A DNA stretch of 37,132 nucleotides from Candidatus Saccharimonadota bacterium (GCA_017514765.1 JAFWIU010000006.1:1-37132); one strand, 5' to 3'. Counted from the first letter of the stretch, positions 15,371 to 23,064 are shown. Made by a program: numbers and translations. Notes: generated by a model from the letters alone, not told the origin.

Positions 15371-16982
15371 AGTACATTCCGCCCATATCTGGCGCTGCTG
15401 GCTTTTCCTCAGGTATCTCACAAATCAGTGCACCCATTGTAATAGCCGTCGCCGCAATTGAAGTCGCATTCTTTACGGCTTCTTTTGTTACCTTCGCCGG
15501 ATCAATCACACCCGCCTTTTTGAGATCCACTAATCCATCAGCCGGCTTCATCACGTTAATACCCATCCCGGCCTTAGCTCCCTCAACTTCAGCTAGCAAA
15601 GCCTGCGCATTCAATCCTGCATTTTCCATAATATGCACAAATGGTGTCTTCAACGCTTCACGTACGATTCGCGCACCTGGTTCATCGACCGAAAGTTTAC
15701 CAGCCAAATTCACCAACGTTACTCCACCACCAGTCACAATCCCCTCTGCGAGTGCCGCCTTAGTTGCAGCTACCGCATCATCTACCCGGAACTTCTTCTC
15801 ATCAATCTCTGTCTCCGTTGCTCCTCCTACCTTAATCACTGCAACTTTACCAGACAACGCCGCTGCTCGCTTCTCAAATTCTTCACGTTCATAGTCCGAC
15901 TTTGCTGCATCCGCCAAAGTCCGAATCAACGCAATTCTACTAGACACCGCCTTCTTGTCACCAGCTCCCTTGATAATCGTCGTTTCATCTTTTGTTGCAA
16001 TTATTTTTGCCGCCGAACCTAGCACTTCGAGTCCAACTTCCTCAAGCTTCAATCCCTTGTCAGACGATACCACCGTCGCATCAGTCAATATCGCAATATC
16101 CTCCATCACTTCTTTACGCCTATCACCAAATGCTGGAGCTTTGAGCACCAATGAATTAAACACTCCCTTCAGCTTATTCAAAACTAACAACGATAACGCC
16201 TCACCCGAGACCTCTTCCGCAATTATTACCAAATCTTTTTTACCGCTTTGTGCTACCTTTTCAAGTAGTGGCAAAATATCATTGGCCGCTGAAATCTTTT
16301 GATCAGTCACCAGAATCAATGGTTTTTCAGTCACTGCTTCTTGCCGATTTGCATCCGTTACGAAGAACGGCGACGCATATCCCTTGTCGTACGAAAATCC
16401 CTCTACAATTTCCTGCTCCATCTCCAAGCCTTGACCGGCTTCTACTGTCACCACTCCATCTTTGCCAATCTTCGAAATCACCTCTGCAATCAACTGACCC
16501 ACTTCCGCATCACCTGCTGAAATCGTCGCCACCTCTGCAACTTTACCGGAATCCCCCTCAATCTTCTCAGACGCTTTTTCAATTCCCGCTACAATTTCCG
16601 CTCCGGCCTTCTCAATTCCTCGTCTAAGTTCCATCGGATTCATCCCAGCCACAATCAGTTTATTAGCCTCATTCAATATATTGTAAGTTAATACTGTTAC
16701 AGTAGTCGTACCATCACCCGCCACTTTGTTTAGCTTCTGTGCAGCAGTTTTAATTAGTTTTGCTCCTACCGCCTCGCCTAACGATTCTTCCTTATTCGGC
16801 AATTCTACTGCCTCAGCCACCGTCACACCATCATGCGTAATTACCGGTGCACCATACTCTTTCTCAATAATCACGTTTTTACCCTTTGGGCCAAATGTCA
16901 CCTTCACTGCGTCATATAGTTGCTTTGCGCCAGACAGCACCTTCTCTCGTGCTTCTGCTTCATAATAAATCTTTTTTGCCAT
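15369..16982 (-). CDS. groEL: Chaperonin GroEL (Hsp60)
   Basis: 537 aa, normal for the family (about 540). It starts MAKKIYYEAEAREKVLSGAK, with AAAGGAG upstream, and carries the expected nucleotide-site motifs TFGPKGKNVIIEKEYG, AGDGTTTVTVL and GIVTGGGVTL. It ends in a short Gly/Met tail (DMGGMY) that projects into the folding cavity. With GroES it forms the ATP-driven folding cage in the cytoplasm. It follows groES by 88 nt and presumably shares its CIRCE-controlled promoter. The intergenic gap holds a pair of DnaA-box-like repeats. Confidence 0.98.
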   Translation of the reverse strand: MAKKIYYEAEAREKVLSGAKQLYDAVKVTFGPKGKNVIIEKEYGAPVITHDGVTVAEAVELPNKEESLGEAVGAKLIKTAAQKLNKVAGDGTTTVTVLTYNILNEANKLIVAGMNPMELRRGIEKAGAEIVAGIEKASEKIEGDSGKVAEVATISAGDAEVGQLIAEVISKIGKDGVVTVEAGQGLEMEQEIVEGFSYDKGYASPFFVTDANRQEAVTEKPLILVTDQKISAANDILPLLEKVAQSGKKDLVIIAEEVSGEALSLLVLNKLKGVFNSLVLKAPAFGDRRKEVMEDIAILTDATVVSSDKGLKLEEVGLEVLGSAAKIIATKDETTIIKGAGDKKAVSSRIALIRTLADAAKSDYEREEFEKRAAALSGKVAVIKVGGATETEIDEKKFRVDDAVAATKAALAEGIVTGGGVTLVNLAGKLSVDEPGARIVREALKTPFVHIMENAGLNAQALLAEVEGAKAGMGINVMKPADGLVDLKKAGVIDPAKVTKEAVKNATSIAATAITMGALICEIPEEKPAAPDMGGMY

Positions 16983-17040
16983 TTCTTCTCCTTTATTATC
17001 AAACTCAATTTCTAGGTGTCCACCCCTGTTTTTTCGTTAC

Positions 17041-17062
17041 TTTTCCACAAGTTTTCCACAAG
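17041..17062. repeat. Tandem 11-bp repeat resembling paired DnaA boxes
   Basis: TTTTCCACAAG occurs twice in a row between groEL and groES. Each copy has one mismatch to the DnaA box TTATCCACA. The 11-bp step matches one helical turn and the spacing of the array at 25521-25586. Confidence 0.55.
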
Positions 17063-17070
17063 TCACTATT

Positions 17071-17325
17071 CTACAAAGTCGCCAGAATGTCCTCTTCCTT
17101 CAGAATAATATAGTCTTTATCATCTACCTTTACCTCAGTCGTCGAATACTCCTTATAGACAATTTTCTCACCCTTTTTCACAGATTTTACCTCTGGGCCC
17201 ACCGATTCGACTACTGCATAGGCAGGCTTTTCCTTTGCTTCGCCCAGCAAAATTCCAGACTTCGTTTTCTCTAGCGGCTTCTCCACTATCGCCACCACAC
17301 GGTCTTTTAACGGTTTAAGTGCCAT
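17071..17325 (-). CDS. groES: Co-chaperonin GroES
   Basis: 84 aa from the ATG at 17325, which begins MALKPLKDRVVAIVEKPLEKTKSGI. AGGAG lies about 8 nt upstream, and a longer reading would run into the CIRCE operator. GroES caps the GroEL ring; the mobile loop is visible as EKTKSGILLGEAKEKPAY (19-36). The protein is a little shorter than usual (about 95) and ends YIILKEEDILATL, the standard GroES C-terminus. It is first in the groES-groEL operon. Confidence 0.97.
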   Translation of the reverse strand: MALKPLKDRVVAIVEKPLEKTKSGILLGEAKEKPAYAVVESVGPEVKSVKKGEKIVYKEYSTTEVKVDDKDYIILKEEDILATL

Positions 17326-17349
17326 AATTATTTCTCCTTTTCTACCTCC

Positions 17350-17391
17350 ATTATAGCACAAAAATTGGCACTGTAAACCCCCGAGTGCCAA
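17350..17391 (-). promoter_or_regulatory. CIRCE operator and promoter of groES-groEL
   Basis: TTGGCACTC (17391-17383), 9 nt, CAGTGCCAA (17373-17365) on the minus strand, a near-perfect HrcA operator. The promoter is TTTACA (17377-17372), 16 bp, TATAAT (17355-17350), so the operator covers the -35. The leader is about 20 nt and has a normal ribosome site. Confidence 0.92.
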
Positions 17392-17411
17392 TTTAGAAAC
17401 AAGTTCAAGCT

Positions 17412-18614
17412 TTAGTTGGTCTCTAGCAATTCCGTGGCCTTCTTGATCATATAAGCCGCCTCATTGGTTGGAATTACATAAACCGGCTTCGACCCTTCCT
17501 CTGCCACATTAGCATATCCCTTCGACTTATCCACCGCCGCATCGTTCTTCAATCGGAATCCCATAAATTCTAGTTTTGCAATAATCGAACTTCGCACCGG
17601 TAAAGATCGCTCCCCAATCGTCGCCGTAAACACAATCGCATCTATCCCCCCCATCTTCGCTGCAAACTCACCAATCTTACCGGCCACCCCATCGATAAAT
17701 AGATTATAAGCCGCCGCCGCATCCGCACGGTCTTCTTCGGCTCCCGCAATAATCTCGCGCATATCATTTGAGCCCGCCATTGCCAGTAGACCCGACTCCT
17801 TATTCATCAACTTAATTGCTTCCGCAGCGCCCAGTTTCTCACCCAGCAAAGCTCCAATCGTTGGGTCAATCGAACCCGTCCTCGTCGACGACATCAACCC
17901 CTCAAGCGGCGTCTCACCCATCGAAGTATAAGCTGGTTTCCCATCAACCAACGCAGTCACAGAACACCCTGAACCCAAGTGGCACACAATCATCTTTTTT
18001 TCTAAGAGCCCTAATTCCGGGATCCTCCCCATCATGTAACCATAAGACGCACCATGCGCACCCCAACGTCCCAAATCAAATTCCTCCACAATCTTCGCCG
18101 GCAACGCATATGCTGTATCTCGCCTTGAATCCGCCGTCAACGCCTCCGAATCACTCATCACCATCACGGGCACACCTGGAAAAGTTGCCGTCGCATTTTT
18201 GATTCCCCGCTCCGTACCCGGTACGTGCAAAGGATTCGTTACTCGCACCTTCTCGAGTTCCTTGAAGGTCTGCTCGTCTACAATATGATTCGCCGAAAAA
18301 TACTTCCCCGCTGCCACCACACGTACCAAAATCCCATCCAACGGATGCGCTTCATTGATAAATCCTTCTTTCTCAAAAATCGCCTTCGCCTCTTTAAACG
18401 CCACGTCCAAAGTATCCCACTTCTTATCTACCACTTCTTCCGACCCATCTGCCCGCGTAATCGTACAAATAAACTGCTTCTTGCCATCTTCCTCTATACC
18501 CTCAAAATACAATGAGCACACTTCATCCTCGCCCTCATACAACGAAAACTTTTCCGAAGATGACCCTGAATTTAATACCAAGAAAATTTTTGTAATGTTA
18601 TTATTTGATGACAT
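17412..18614 (-). CDS. ackA: Acetate kinase
   Basis: 400 aa from the ATG at 18614, which has AGAAGGAG about 8 nt upstream. The in-frame ATG at 18638 overlaps the -10 box and is not transcribed. The enzyme interconverts acetyl phosphate + ADP and acetate + ATP, an ATP source in fermenters. Motifs: LVLNSGSSSEKFSLYEG near the N-terminus (the family consensus has NAGSSS), HLGSGCSVTAL, SMGETPLEGLMSSTRTGSIDP and FTATIGERS. The length is typical (about 400). No phosphotransacetylase gene lies nearby, so the acetyl phosphate source is not visible here. Confidence 0.95.
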   Translation of the reverse strand: MSSNNNITKIFLVLNSGSSSEKFSLYEGEDEVCSLYFEGIEEDGKKQFICTITRADGSEEVVDKKWDTLDVAFKEAKAIFEKEGFINEAHPLDGILVRVVAAGKYFSANHIVDEQTFKELEKVRVTNPLHVPGTERGIKNATATFPGVPVMVMSDSEALTADSRRDTAYALPAKIVEEFDLGRWGAHGASYGYMMGRIPELGLLEKKMIVCHLGSGCSVTALVDGKPAYTSMGETPLEGLMSSTRTGSIDPTIGALLGEKLGAAEAIKLMNKESGLLAMAGSNDMREIIAGAEEDRADAAAAYNLFIDGVAGKIGEFAAKMGGIDAIVFTATIGERSLPVRSSIIAKLEFMGFRLKNDAAVDKSKGYANVAEEGSKPVYVIPTNEAAYMIKKATELLETN

Positions 18615-18636
18615 AAAAATAACTCCTTCTGTTTCC

Positions 18637-18645
18637 ATTATATCA
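18637..18645 (-). promoter_or_regulatory. Extended -10 of ackA
   Basis: TGATATAAT on the minus strand; the leader of about 17 nt carries AGAAGGAG. Confidence 0.6.
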
Positions 18646-18654
18646 CATCAAGAT

Positions 18655-18684
18655 AAAAACTGGTTGTCCACTCAAGACAACCAG
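18655..18684 (-). terminator. Intrinsic terminator of the gene at 18692
   Basis: CTGGTTGTC (18684-18676 on the minus strand) pairs with GACAACCAG (18668-18660) over 9 bp, followed by TTTTT. It separates the upstream gene from the ackA promoter. Confidence 0.85.
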
Positions 18685-18691
18685 CCGCTCT

Positions 18692-19558
18692 CTACTCAGA
18701 CCATTTCGCTTTCTTACGATGCTTCCTAATTATCATCACAATCGCGCCAATCACCGCCGCTATCGCCGCAATCACTAGTAGTAAGAACCAAATCGGACAA
18801 ATAATCACAGTCTTCTCCTCTTTCGATGGCGTTTGTCCTTGATAATAAATCGTCTGATTTACCTTCACCACACCCAGTAGTGGCAATCCTTCGCTAATCT
18901 CACGTGTCACATAACGTGTCGTCTCTGGCATAATCACCTCTGAATAATACGCGTCTTCCGCATTTCCCTCCACTATCACATCACCAGTAAAGAAATTCGT
19001 CACATTAATAATTACAGTCGCATTCTCATGAATATTACCTTCATTGCTAATCAATGCCGACACCGTAATTGGTGGACCCGCCACAAACCCTGGAATCTCA
19101 TTACTCAGAATCTCTCCTTTGTGTACCGTTTCCCCATTTACAGTCGCATAAACCAGGCTCGCCATCTCGAAAATATCCTTCACTGCCACTCCATTATCAG
19201 TCGCCTTCATATCGTCATCGCGCGTAATAATAATCGCTGCATACTGACCACCCGCCGGCGCATTACCTGGTACCTTAATCTTAAACTTAATTTCCCCCGT
19301 TTTATTCGGCTCAATCGTCCCAGTCGGATCCTCAATCTCAATCCAATCTTTAATCATGTTGTACTTCGAATCCGTCGTCAAATCTGCTTCATAACCTTCC
19401 CCCACCACCCCATAAGGCGCCACATATGCTTTATATTTCAAATCATCCACCGAATCATTCGGGTTAATCACTGAAATTGACCCCTCCGTAGTTTCACCTG
19501 CTTCCAAAGAAATCCGCTGGCTCATCGGTGTCACTGTAAAAAAGTTCGCTCCCTCCAT
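18692..19558 (-). CDS. DUF916/WxL-associated-like surface domain protein with C-terminal anchor
   Basis: 288 aa. GAGGAGGT lies upstream of the ATG and an in-frame stop precedes it, so the start is firm. Residues 5-125 resemble the extracellular DUF916-type immunoglobulin-like domain of Gram-positive surface proteins (FFTVTPMSQRISLEAGET, then PGNAPAGGQYAAIIITR). A second beta domain spans about 150-245. One membrane helix (about 253-278, IWFLLLVIAAIAAVIGAIVMII) and a basic tail (RKHRKKAKWSE) close the protein. The usual signal peptide is missing: the domain starts almost at residue 1. It is either a tail-anchored protein, one exported by other means, or a gene that lost its signal sequence. 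Confidence 0.8.
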   Translation of the reverse strand: MEGANFFTVTPMSQRISLEAGETTEGSISVINPNDSVDDLKYKAYVAPYGVVGEGYEADLTTDSKYNMIKDWIEIEDPTGTIEPNKTGEIKFKIKVPGNAPAGGQYAAIIITRDDDMKATDNGVAVKDIFEMASLVYATVNGETVHKGEILSNEIPGFVAGPPITVSALISNEGNIHENATVIINVTNFFTGDVIVEGNAEDAYYSEVIMPETTRYVTREISEGLPLLGVVKVNQTIYYQGQTPSKEEKTVIICPIWFLLLVIAAIAAVIGAIVMIIRKHRKKAKWSE

Positions 19559-19618
19559 TAAATACCTCCTCTATCCCGCCACACTCAGGACATTTCGTTA
19601 TTAAATATCTCTACTCCC

Positions 19619-19627
19619 ATTATATCA
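19619..19627 (-). promoter_or_regulatory. Extended -10 of the DUF916-like gene
   Basis: TGATATAAT on the minus strand, about 60 nt before the ATG, which leaves an unusually long leader of about 54 nt for this window. Confidence 0.5.
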
Positions 19628-19670
19628 AATAATTCCCACATCATACAATACATACTTTCTCTCTGTTCAA

Positions 19671-20504
19671 TCAGTCTTCTACGCTATCTTTTAATCTCTC
19701 GTACTCATTTAGAATATCATCGTACTCATGAATTCCTAACACCTCATGTACCTTTTCCACCTCAAACGGCTTCACTTTCTGTACTCTAAAAAATGGCCAA
19801 AACTTAAAGTTATTCGAAAAATGGTGCAACACCGTATCTCGCCTCGGCTTCTCTTCCTGCTCATTATACTTTCTATCTACCAGCACTCGCTTTTCAATCG
19901 ATTTATTTAGTGCCGCTTGATCCGCCAACATCATCCATCGCCCAGCACACAACTCCACTGCCTTTCCGAACATCCCCGTTTTTATACACTCTGGGATATT
20001 GAATAGCATCACCCCCGAATTCATATAATCCTGTTTCAACAATCCGTGATAATGATACCAACGCCGCCCATAAATATCGAGCACCCCCGCTGCTTCCACA
20101 CCAGTCAAATCCATATTATAGAACTCGCTAATATCTCCCCGGCACACCACATCATAATCCAAATATAATATTCTATCCAACTGAGCCAGCTCCGGCACCT
20201 TGTCAATGTAAAGCCGGAGCATCGACGCTGGCGTAAAATATGATCTCATGTTCTTCTTCGGTAAATTCTTGACAAATACTTCCGTCGCATCAATTAACTT
20301 CACGAAACTCTTTTTATTGTGCTTTTTCACCAACCTATCCAGAAAATTCGCTGCTTCCTCCGTAAATGGTTTTGTCTCTTCATATTTAATCGTCAAGATA
20401 TAGATATTATATATAGCGTTCTCATCTCCACGCATTAGAAGCGACAATATCGACACCAACACCCCCCGCACAATCCCCTTATCCCCACAATACAATATAT
20501 TCAT
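19671..20504 (-). CDS. Glycosyltransferase family 8 protein
   Basis: 277 aa from the ATG at 20504 (MNILYCGDKGIVRGVLVSIL), the usual N-terminus of GT8 enzymes, which transfer glucose or galactose from UDP-sugars onto surface glycans. An upstream in-frame start would include the promoter. The metal-binding D-x-D is in YLDYDVV (D116, D118), followed by CRGDISEFYN. MNSGVMLFNIPE and DQAALNKSIE are the other family signatures. The last part (from about 225) is basic and aromatic, as expected for membrane association. TATAAT ends 6 nt before the ATG, so it is predicted leaderless. Acceptor and polymer are unknown. Confidence 0.9.
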   Translation of the reverse strand: MNILYCGDKGIVRGVLVSILSLLMRGDENAIYNIYILTIKYEETKPFTEEAANFLDRLVKKHNKKSFVKLIDATEVFVKNLPKKNMRSYFTPASMLRLYIDKVPELAQLDRILYLDYDVVCRGDISEFYNMDLTGVEAAGVLDIYGRRWYHYHGLLKQDYMNSGVMLFNIPECIKTGMFGKAVELCAGRWMMLADQAALNKSIEKRVLVDRKYNEQEEKPRRDTVLHHFSNNFKFWPFFRVQKVKPFEVEKVHEVLGIHEYDDILNEYERLKDSVED

Positions 20505-20510
20505 ACCACC

Positions 20511-20516
20511 ATTATA
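20511..20516 (-). promoter_or_regulatory. Extended -10 of the GT8 gene (predicted leaderless)
   Basis: TGGTATAAT then GGTGGT then ATG, the same string as at the prgI-like gene. It diverges from the tRNA promoter at 20538-20543, only 21 bp away. Confidence 0.62.
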
Positions 20517-20537
20517 CCAAAACCCCTTAAAATATGG

Positions 20538-20543
20538 TATAAT
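20538..20543 (+). promoter_or_regulatory. -10 element of tRNA-Arg(UCG)
   Basis: TGGTATAAT; the predicted start is 1-3 nt before the mature tRNA 5' end at 20552. Confidence 0.6.
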
Positions 20544-20551
20544 ATCTCCAT

Positions 20552-20628
20552 GCACTCGTAGCTCAGTGGATTAGAGCACTTGTCTTCGGAACAAGGGGTC
20601 GTGGGTTCGAATCCCTCCGAGTGTACCA
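20552..20628 (+). tRNA. tRNA-Arg (anticodon UCG)
   Basis: 77 nt with an encoded CCA. The acceptor GCACTCG/CGAGTGT has a G-U at the first pair. The anticodon stem CTTGT/ACAAG carries loop CTTCGGA, giving UCG, which reads CGA. The T-loop is TTCGAAT. Confidence 0.93.
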
Positions 20629-20666
20629 AATATTATAAAGGAGAGTTCACTCTCATTCATAATATT
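20629..20666 (+). repeat. Imperfect hairpin after tRNA-Arg(UCG)
   Basis: AATATTAT (20629-20636) pairs with ATAATATT (20659-20666), and GAGAG (20641-20645) with CTCTC (20650-20654). There is no T-run, so it may be a processing structure or an inserted sequence rather than a terminator. Confidence 0.5.
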
Positions 20667-20679
20667 TGAACGAAGATAT

Positions 20680-20706
20680 GGATTATCAATCCCTCCGGAT
20701 ATACCA
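20680..20706 (+). pseudogene. tRNA 3'-end remnant
   Basis: 20 of 27 aligned positions match the T-arm, acceptor and CCA of the upstream tRNA-Arg(UCG), including an unbroken AATCCCTCCG and TACCA. No matching 5' half or anticodon arm can be folded upstream. It looks like the relic of a duplicated or recombined tRNA. Confidence 0.55.
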
Positions 20707-20717
20707 TCTTTTAGCCT

Positions 20718-20794
<77 letters not shown>

Positions 20795-20810
20795 AATCCC
20801 AAATCTATGT

Positions 20811-20816
20811 TATAAT
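20811..20816 (+). promoter_or_regulatory. -10 element of tRNA-Met
   Basis: TGTTATAAT; the predicted start is near 20823, just before the tRNA at 20825. This tRNA is therefore probably also transcribed on its own. Confidence 0.6.
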
Positions 20817-20824
20817 AACCCCAT

Positions 20825-20901
20825 GGTACCGTAGCTCAGCTGGTTAGAGCGTGGGACTCATAAGCCCAAGGTCGGTGGTTCAATCCCACCCGGTACCACC
20901 A
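20825..20901 (+). tRNA. tRNA-Met (anticodon CAU; elongator, or Ile2 after modification)
   Basis: 77 nt with an encoded CCA. The acceptor GGTACCG/CGGTACC is fully paired, unlike an initiator tRNA. The anticodon loop is CTCATAA, as in elongator Met and in Ile2 tRNAs whose C34 becomes lysidine. The anticodon stem has one mismatch at its loop end (A-G). Sequence alone does not separate Met from Ile2. Confidence 0.88.
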
Positions 20902-20904
20902 TAT

Positions 20905-20929
20905 AATCCAAACACGTTTTGGATTTTTT
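20905..20929 (+). terminator. Intrinsic terminator of the tRNA cluster
   Basis: AATCCAAA (20905-20912) pairs with TTTGGATT (20918-20925), followed by a T-run. Confidence 0.85.
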
Positions 20930-20945
20930 GATTGCAAAAATATGT

Positions 20946-20951
20946 TATAAT
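20946..20951 (+). promoter_or_regulatory. Extended -10 of the prepilin gene (predicted leaderless)
   Basis: TGTTATAAT, then 7 nt to the ATG at 20959, with no ribosome site. Confidence 0.62.
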
Positions 20952-20958
20952 AATAACT

Positions 20959-21345
20959 ATGAATAAACGTGGCTTTACCATTCTCGAGATTGTTATCGTT
21001 GCAACCTTCGCAGGTCTTCTTTTCCTGCTCTTTTTCATCCAGAAACAAAATCTCGACGCCATGCAACGCGACGACGATCGCAAAACCGCCATCAATGCCA
21101 TGTATTACGCTCTTGAAGAAAGCTTCTATAAAGAACACGGTTATTATCCCGAATTCATCTCCGAAGACAACATCAAAGTCATCGATCCTGCCCTTTGGAC
21201 CGATCCTGATGGCCGTAACCTCGGCGATGCCGGCAGCTCCTACTCCTACGAAGCCGCCAATTGCAAAAACGGCAAATGTAAAGAATACACCCTCAAGGCT
21301 CGCCTCGAAAAAGAAGACACCTACGTCAAATACAATCGCAATTAA
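20959..21345 (+). CDS. Type IV prepilin-like protein
   Basis: 128 aa from the ATG at 20959; an earlier in-frame start would precede the transcript. The N-terminus MNKRG|FTILEIVIVATFAGLLFLL is a class III prepilin signal: a basic leader, Gly before the cleavage site, Phe at mature +1 and Glu at +5, leading into the long hydrophobic assembly helix. The short globular part has two Cys (NCKNGKC) and motifs like YYPEFISED and LWTDPDGRNLGDAGSSY, as in minor pilins and type II pseudopilins. No peptidase, assembly ATPase or platform gene lies beside it; these would have to be elsewhere. It could belong to a type IV pilus used for motility, attachment or DNA uptake. Confidence 0.88.
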   Translation: MNKRGFTILEIVIVATFAGLLFLLFFIQKQNLDAMQRDDDRKTAINAMYYALEESFYKEHGYYPEFISEDNIKVIDPALWTDPDGRNLGDAGSSYSYEAANCKNGKCKEYTLKARLEKEDTYVKYNRN

Positions 21346-21358
21346 TTCGACCCCCCTA

Positions 21359-21937
21359 TTAATCTTGACTTAGCCTACTCGCTGCTTTTGCTGCTGTAAT
21401 TAACTCTGTCACCGCCTTTAATTCGGAAGGCGTTATATCCGAATACGTAAAAGTGTAAGTCGTCTCATCACCCACTGTCGACAGCCTAAAAGTCCCATAT
21501 TGGAACAACTTCTGCATAAGACTCGTCTGCGCAAAACTCGCATCTTCCACTGATGCTAAATCAATTACATTGACCGAACTTGCCACCAGCGAAGTCATCG
21601 CCAACTGTATCACATGTTTATTTGTAATAAACAGCTTGTTACCATTATAAATCCTCAACGAAATCCACGAAATAATTAGCGCCGCTGCCAACAAAGCCGA
21701 CAAAATAATAAACAAGAAATTCCTCCCCATCTCATCAATCATCGTCTGGTTCATCAACACAATCAAGAATGCAAATAGCACCACCACCAAACCCAAAAAC
21801 GTCGACCCCATTATCATCCACAAACAAATCTTCGCCCGTTTAAAGTAAAATTCCACATATTCCCCATCATCCAGCTGCAGATCCGGAAAATCCTTTCTGC
21901 TACGTTCATGTCTAATTTTTGCTAGATTTCCATCCAT
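21359..21937 (-). CDS. bPH2-like (DUF304-type) membrane protein
   Basis: 192 aa from the ATG at 21937, with AGGAG 5 nt upstream; the GTG two codons earlier is too close to it. A short soluble part with LQLDDGEYVEFYFKRAK leads into two membrane helices (about 38-62 and 72-95). A PH-like beta domain starts with NGNKLFITNKHVIQLAM, the typical opening of bacterial PH domains, and ends in a helix (ELKAVTELITAAKAAS). The function in this family is poorly known. Its -10 box (TGGTATAAT, 21980-21972) overlaps the ruvB stop codon. Confidence 0.82.
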   Translation of the reverse strand: MDGNLAKIRHERSRKDFPDLQLDDGEYVEFYFKRAKICLWMIMGSTFLGLVVVLFAFLIVLMNQTMIDEMGRNFLFIILSALLAAALIISWISLRIYNGNKLFITNKHVIQLAMTSLVASSVNVIDLASVEDASFAQTSLMQKLFQYGTFRLSTVGDETTYTFTYSDITPSELKAVTELITAAKAASRLSQD

Positions 21938-21972
21938 TTTCACTCCTTATGGGTATGCGGTATACAACACCA

Positions 21973-22992
21973 TTATACCACATTTTTCTTATTTTGTAAA
22001 TGTTCCCACCCTTTTTTCGTCACCACTCTCCCCTTCGGTGTTCGTACCAATAATCCCATTTGCATCAAATACGGCTCATAGAAATCTTCAATCGTCGCCG
22101 CCTCGTCCCCCGTAAGCGCCGCTATCGTCGTAAGGCCTACTGGCCTCTCGCCATAATTCTCATACATCAACCTTAACATATTCCTATCCGCTGGATCCAA
22201 CCCCAAATAATCAATCTCCATTAATTCTAAAGCCTTTTCCGCCATCGGCACGTCCACAATCCCGTCCCCATTTACATCTGCATAGTCTCTCACTCGCTTG
22301 AAAATCCGATTCGCGATTCTTGGCGTCAACCTCGACCGCGTCGCGAGCAATTTTGTCGCTTCCGGTTCAATTTTTGTCTTCAAAATCCCCGCCGTACGAT
22401 TAATAATCTGCTCAATCTCCGATTCCTTATAGTATTCCAACCGATGGATTATCCCAAACCTATCCCTAAGCGGTCCCGCCAGCGACCCCGTCCGCGTCGT
22501 CGCACCTATCACGGTAAACCTCGGCAAATCCAGTCTCACCGACCTCGCCGCCGGTCCTTTCCCAATCACGATATCCAGCTTATAATCTTCCATCGCCGAG
22601 TAGAGTACCTCCTCTACTGCCCGCCTCAGTCGATGAATCTCATCGATAAACAGCACGTCCCCGTCTTTCAAATTCGTCAAAATCGACGCAAGATCCCCCG
22701 CTCGCTCAATCGCCGGACCAGAAGTTACCCTGAGTGACGCTCCTAGCTCATGCGCGATTACTCCCGCCATCGTCGTCTTACCTAACCCGGGTGGCCCATA
22801 TAGCAGCACATGATCCAACGTCGATCCATCCGCTCGCTTCTTTACCGCTTCAATCGCTAATTTCAGATTATTCTTGAGGTGTTCCTGCCCAATATACTCA
22901 TCAAAACTCACCGGCCGAAGCGAAATCTCCATCCGTTCTTCTTCCGCATCCTGCGGAGCCACCGTCGGCTCCACCAACCTCTCTATTGCCAT
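21973..22992 (-). CDS. ruvB: Holliday junction branch-migration helicase RuvB
   Basis: 339 aa, normal length. RuvB hexamers drive branch migration of recombination intermediates with RuvA. Walker A GPPGLGKT at 66-73, Walker B DEIH at 117-120, sensor GATTR, then SRLTPRIANR (the family usually has SRGTPR) and the C-terminal winged helix (RTPKGRVVTKKGWEHL). TGATATAAT ends 6 nt before the ATG with GGGGGT between, so a leaderless transcript is predicted. ruvA and ruvC are not in the window. Confidence 0.97.
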   Translation of the reverse strand: MAIERLVEPTVAPQDAEEERMEISLRPVSFDEYIGQEHLKNNLKLAIEAVKKRADGSTLDHVLLYGPPGLGKTTMAGVIAHELGASLRVTSGPAIERAGDLASILTNLKDGDVLFIDEIHRLRRAVEEVLYSAMEDYKLDIVIGKGPAARSVRLDLPRFTVIGATTRTGSLAGPLRDRFGIIHRLEYYKESEIEQIINRTAGILKTKIEPEATKLLATRSRLTPRIANRIFKRVRDYADVNGDGIVDVPMAEKALELMEIDYLGLDPADRNMLRLMYENYGERPVGLTTIAALTGDEAATIEDFYEPYLMQMGLLVRTPKGRVVTKKGWEHLQNKKNVV

Positions 22993-22998
22993 ACCCCC

Positions 22999-23007
22999 AT
23001 TATATCA
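22999..23007 (-). promoter_or_regulatory. Extended -10 of ruvB (predicted leaderless)
   Basis: TGATATAAT on the minus strand, 6 nt before the ATG and directly after the dnaK terminator. Confidence 0.62.
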
Positions 23008-23017
23008 TAATGAACCA

Positions 23018-23044
23018 AAACAGGGCACGCCCAGTGCCCTGTTT
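23018..23044 (-). terminator. Intrinsic terminator of dnaK
   Basis: A perfect 11-bp stem (23018-23028 with 23034-23044), 5-nt loop and TTTT on the minus strand. Confidence 0.9.
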
Positions 23045-23064
23045 CATTAGTTCATCGAATATCT

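Noticed and set aside
18615-18638. An earlier start for acetate kinase giving eight extra residues
   Set aside because: That ATG overlaps the -10 box, and the Shine-Dalgarno sits before the next in-frame ATG, where family homology begins.
19559-19600. A short frame reading KCPECGG upstream of the DUF916-like gene, like a zinc ribbon
   Set aside because: It has no start codon, is preceded by a stop and ends after about 40 codons within the next gene; chance is the simplest explanation.
20825-20901. Initiator tRNA-fMet
   Set aside because: The first acceptor pair is a normal G-C and the three consecutive G-C pairs at the anticodon loop are not in the initiator position.
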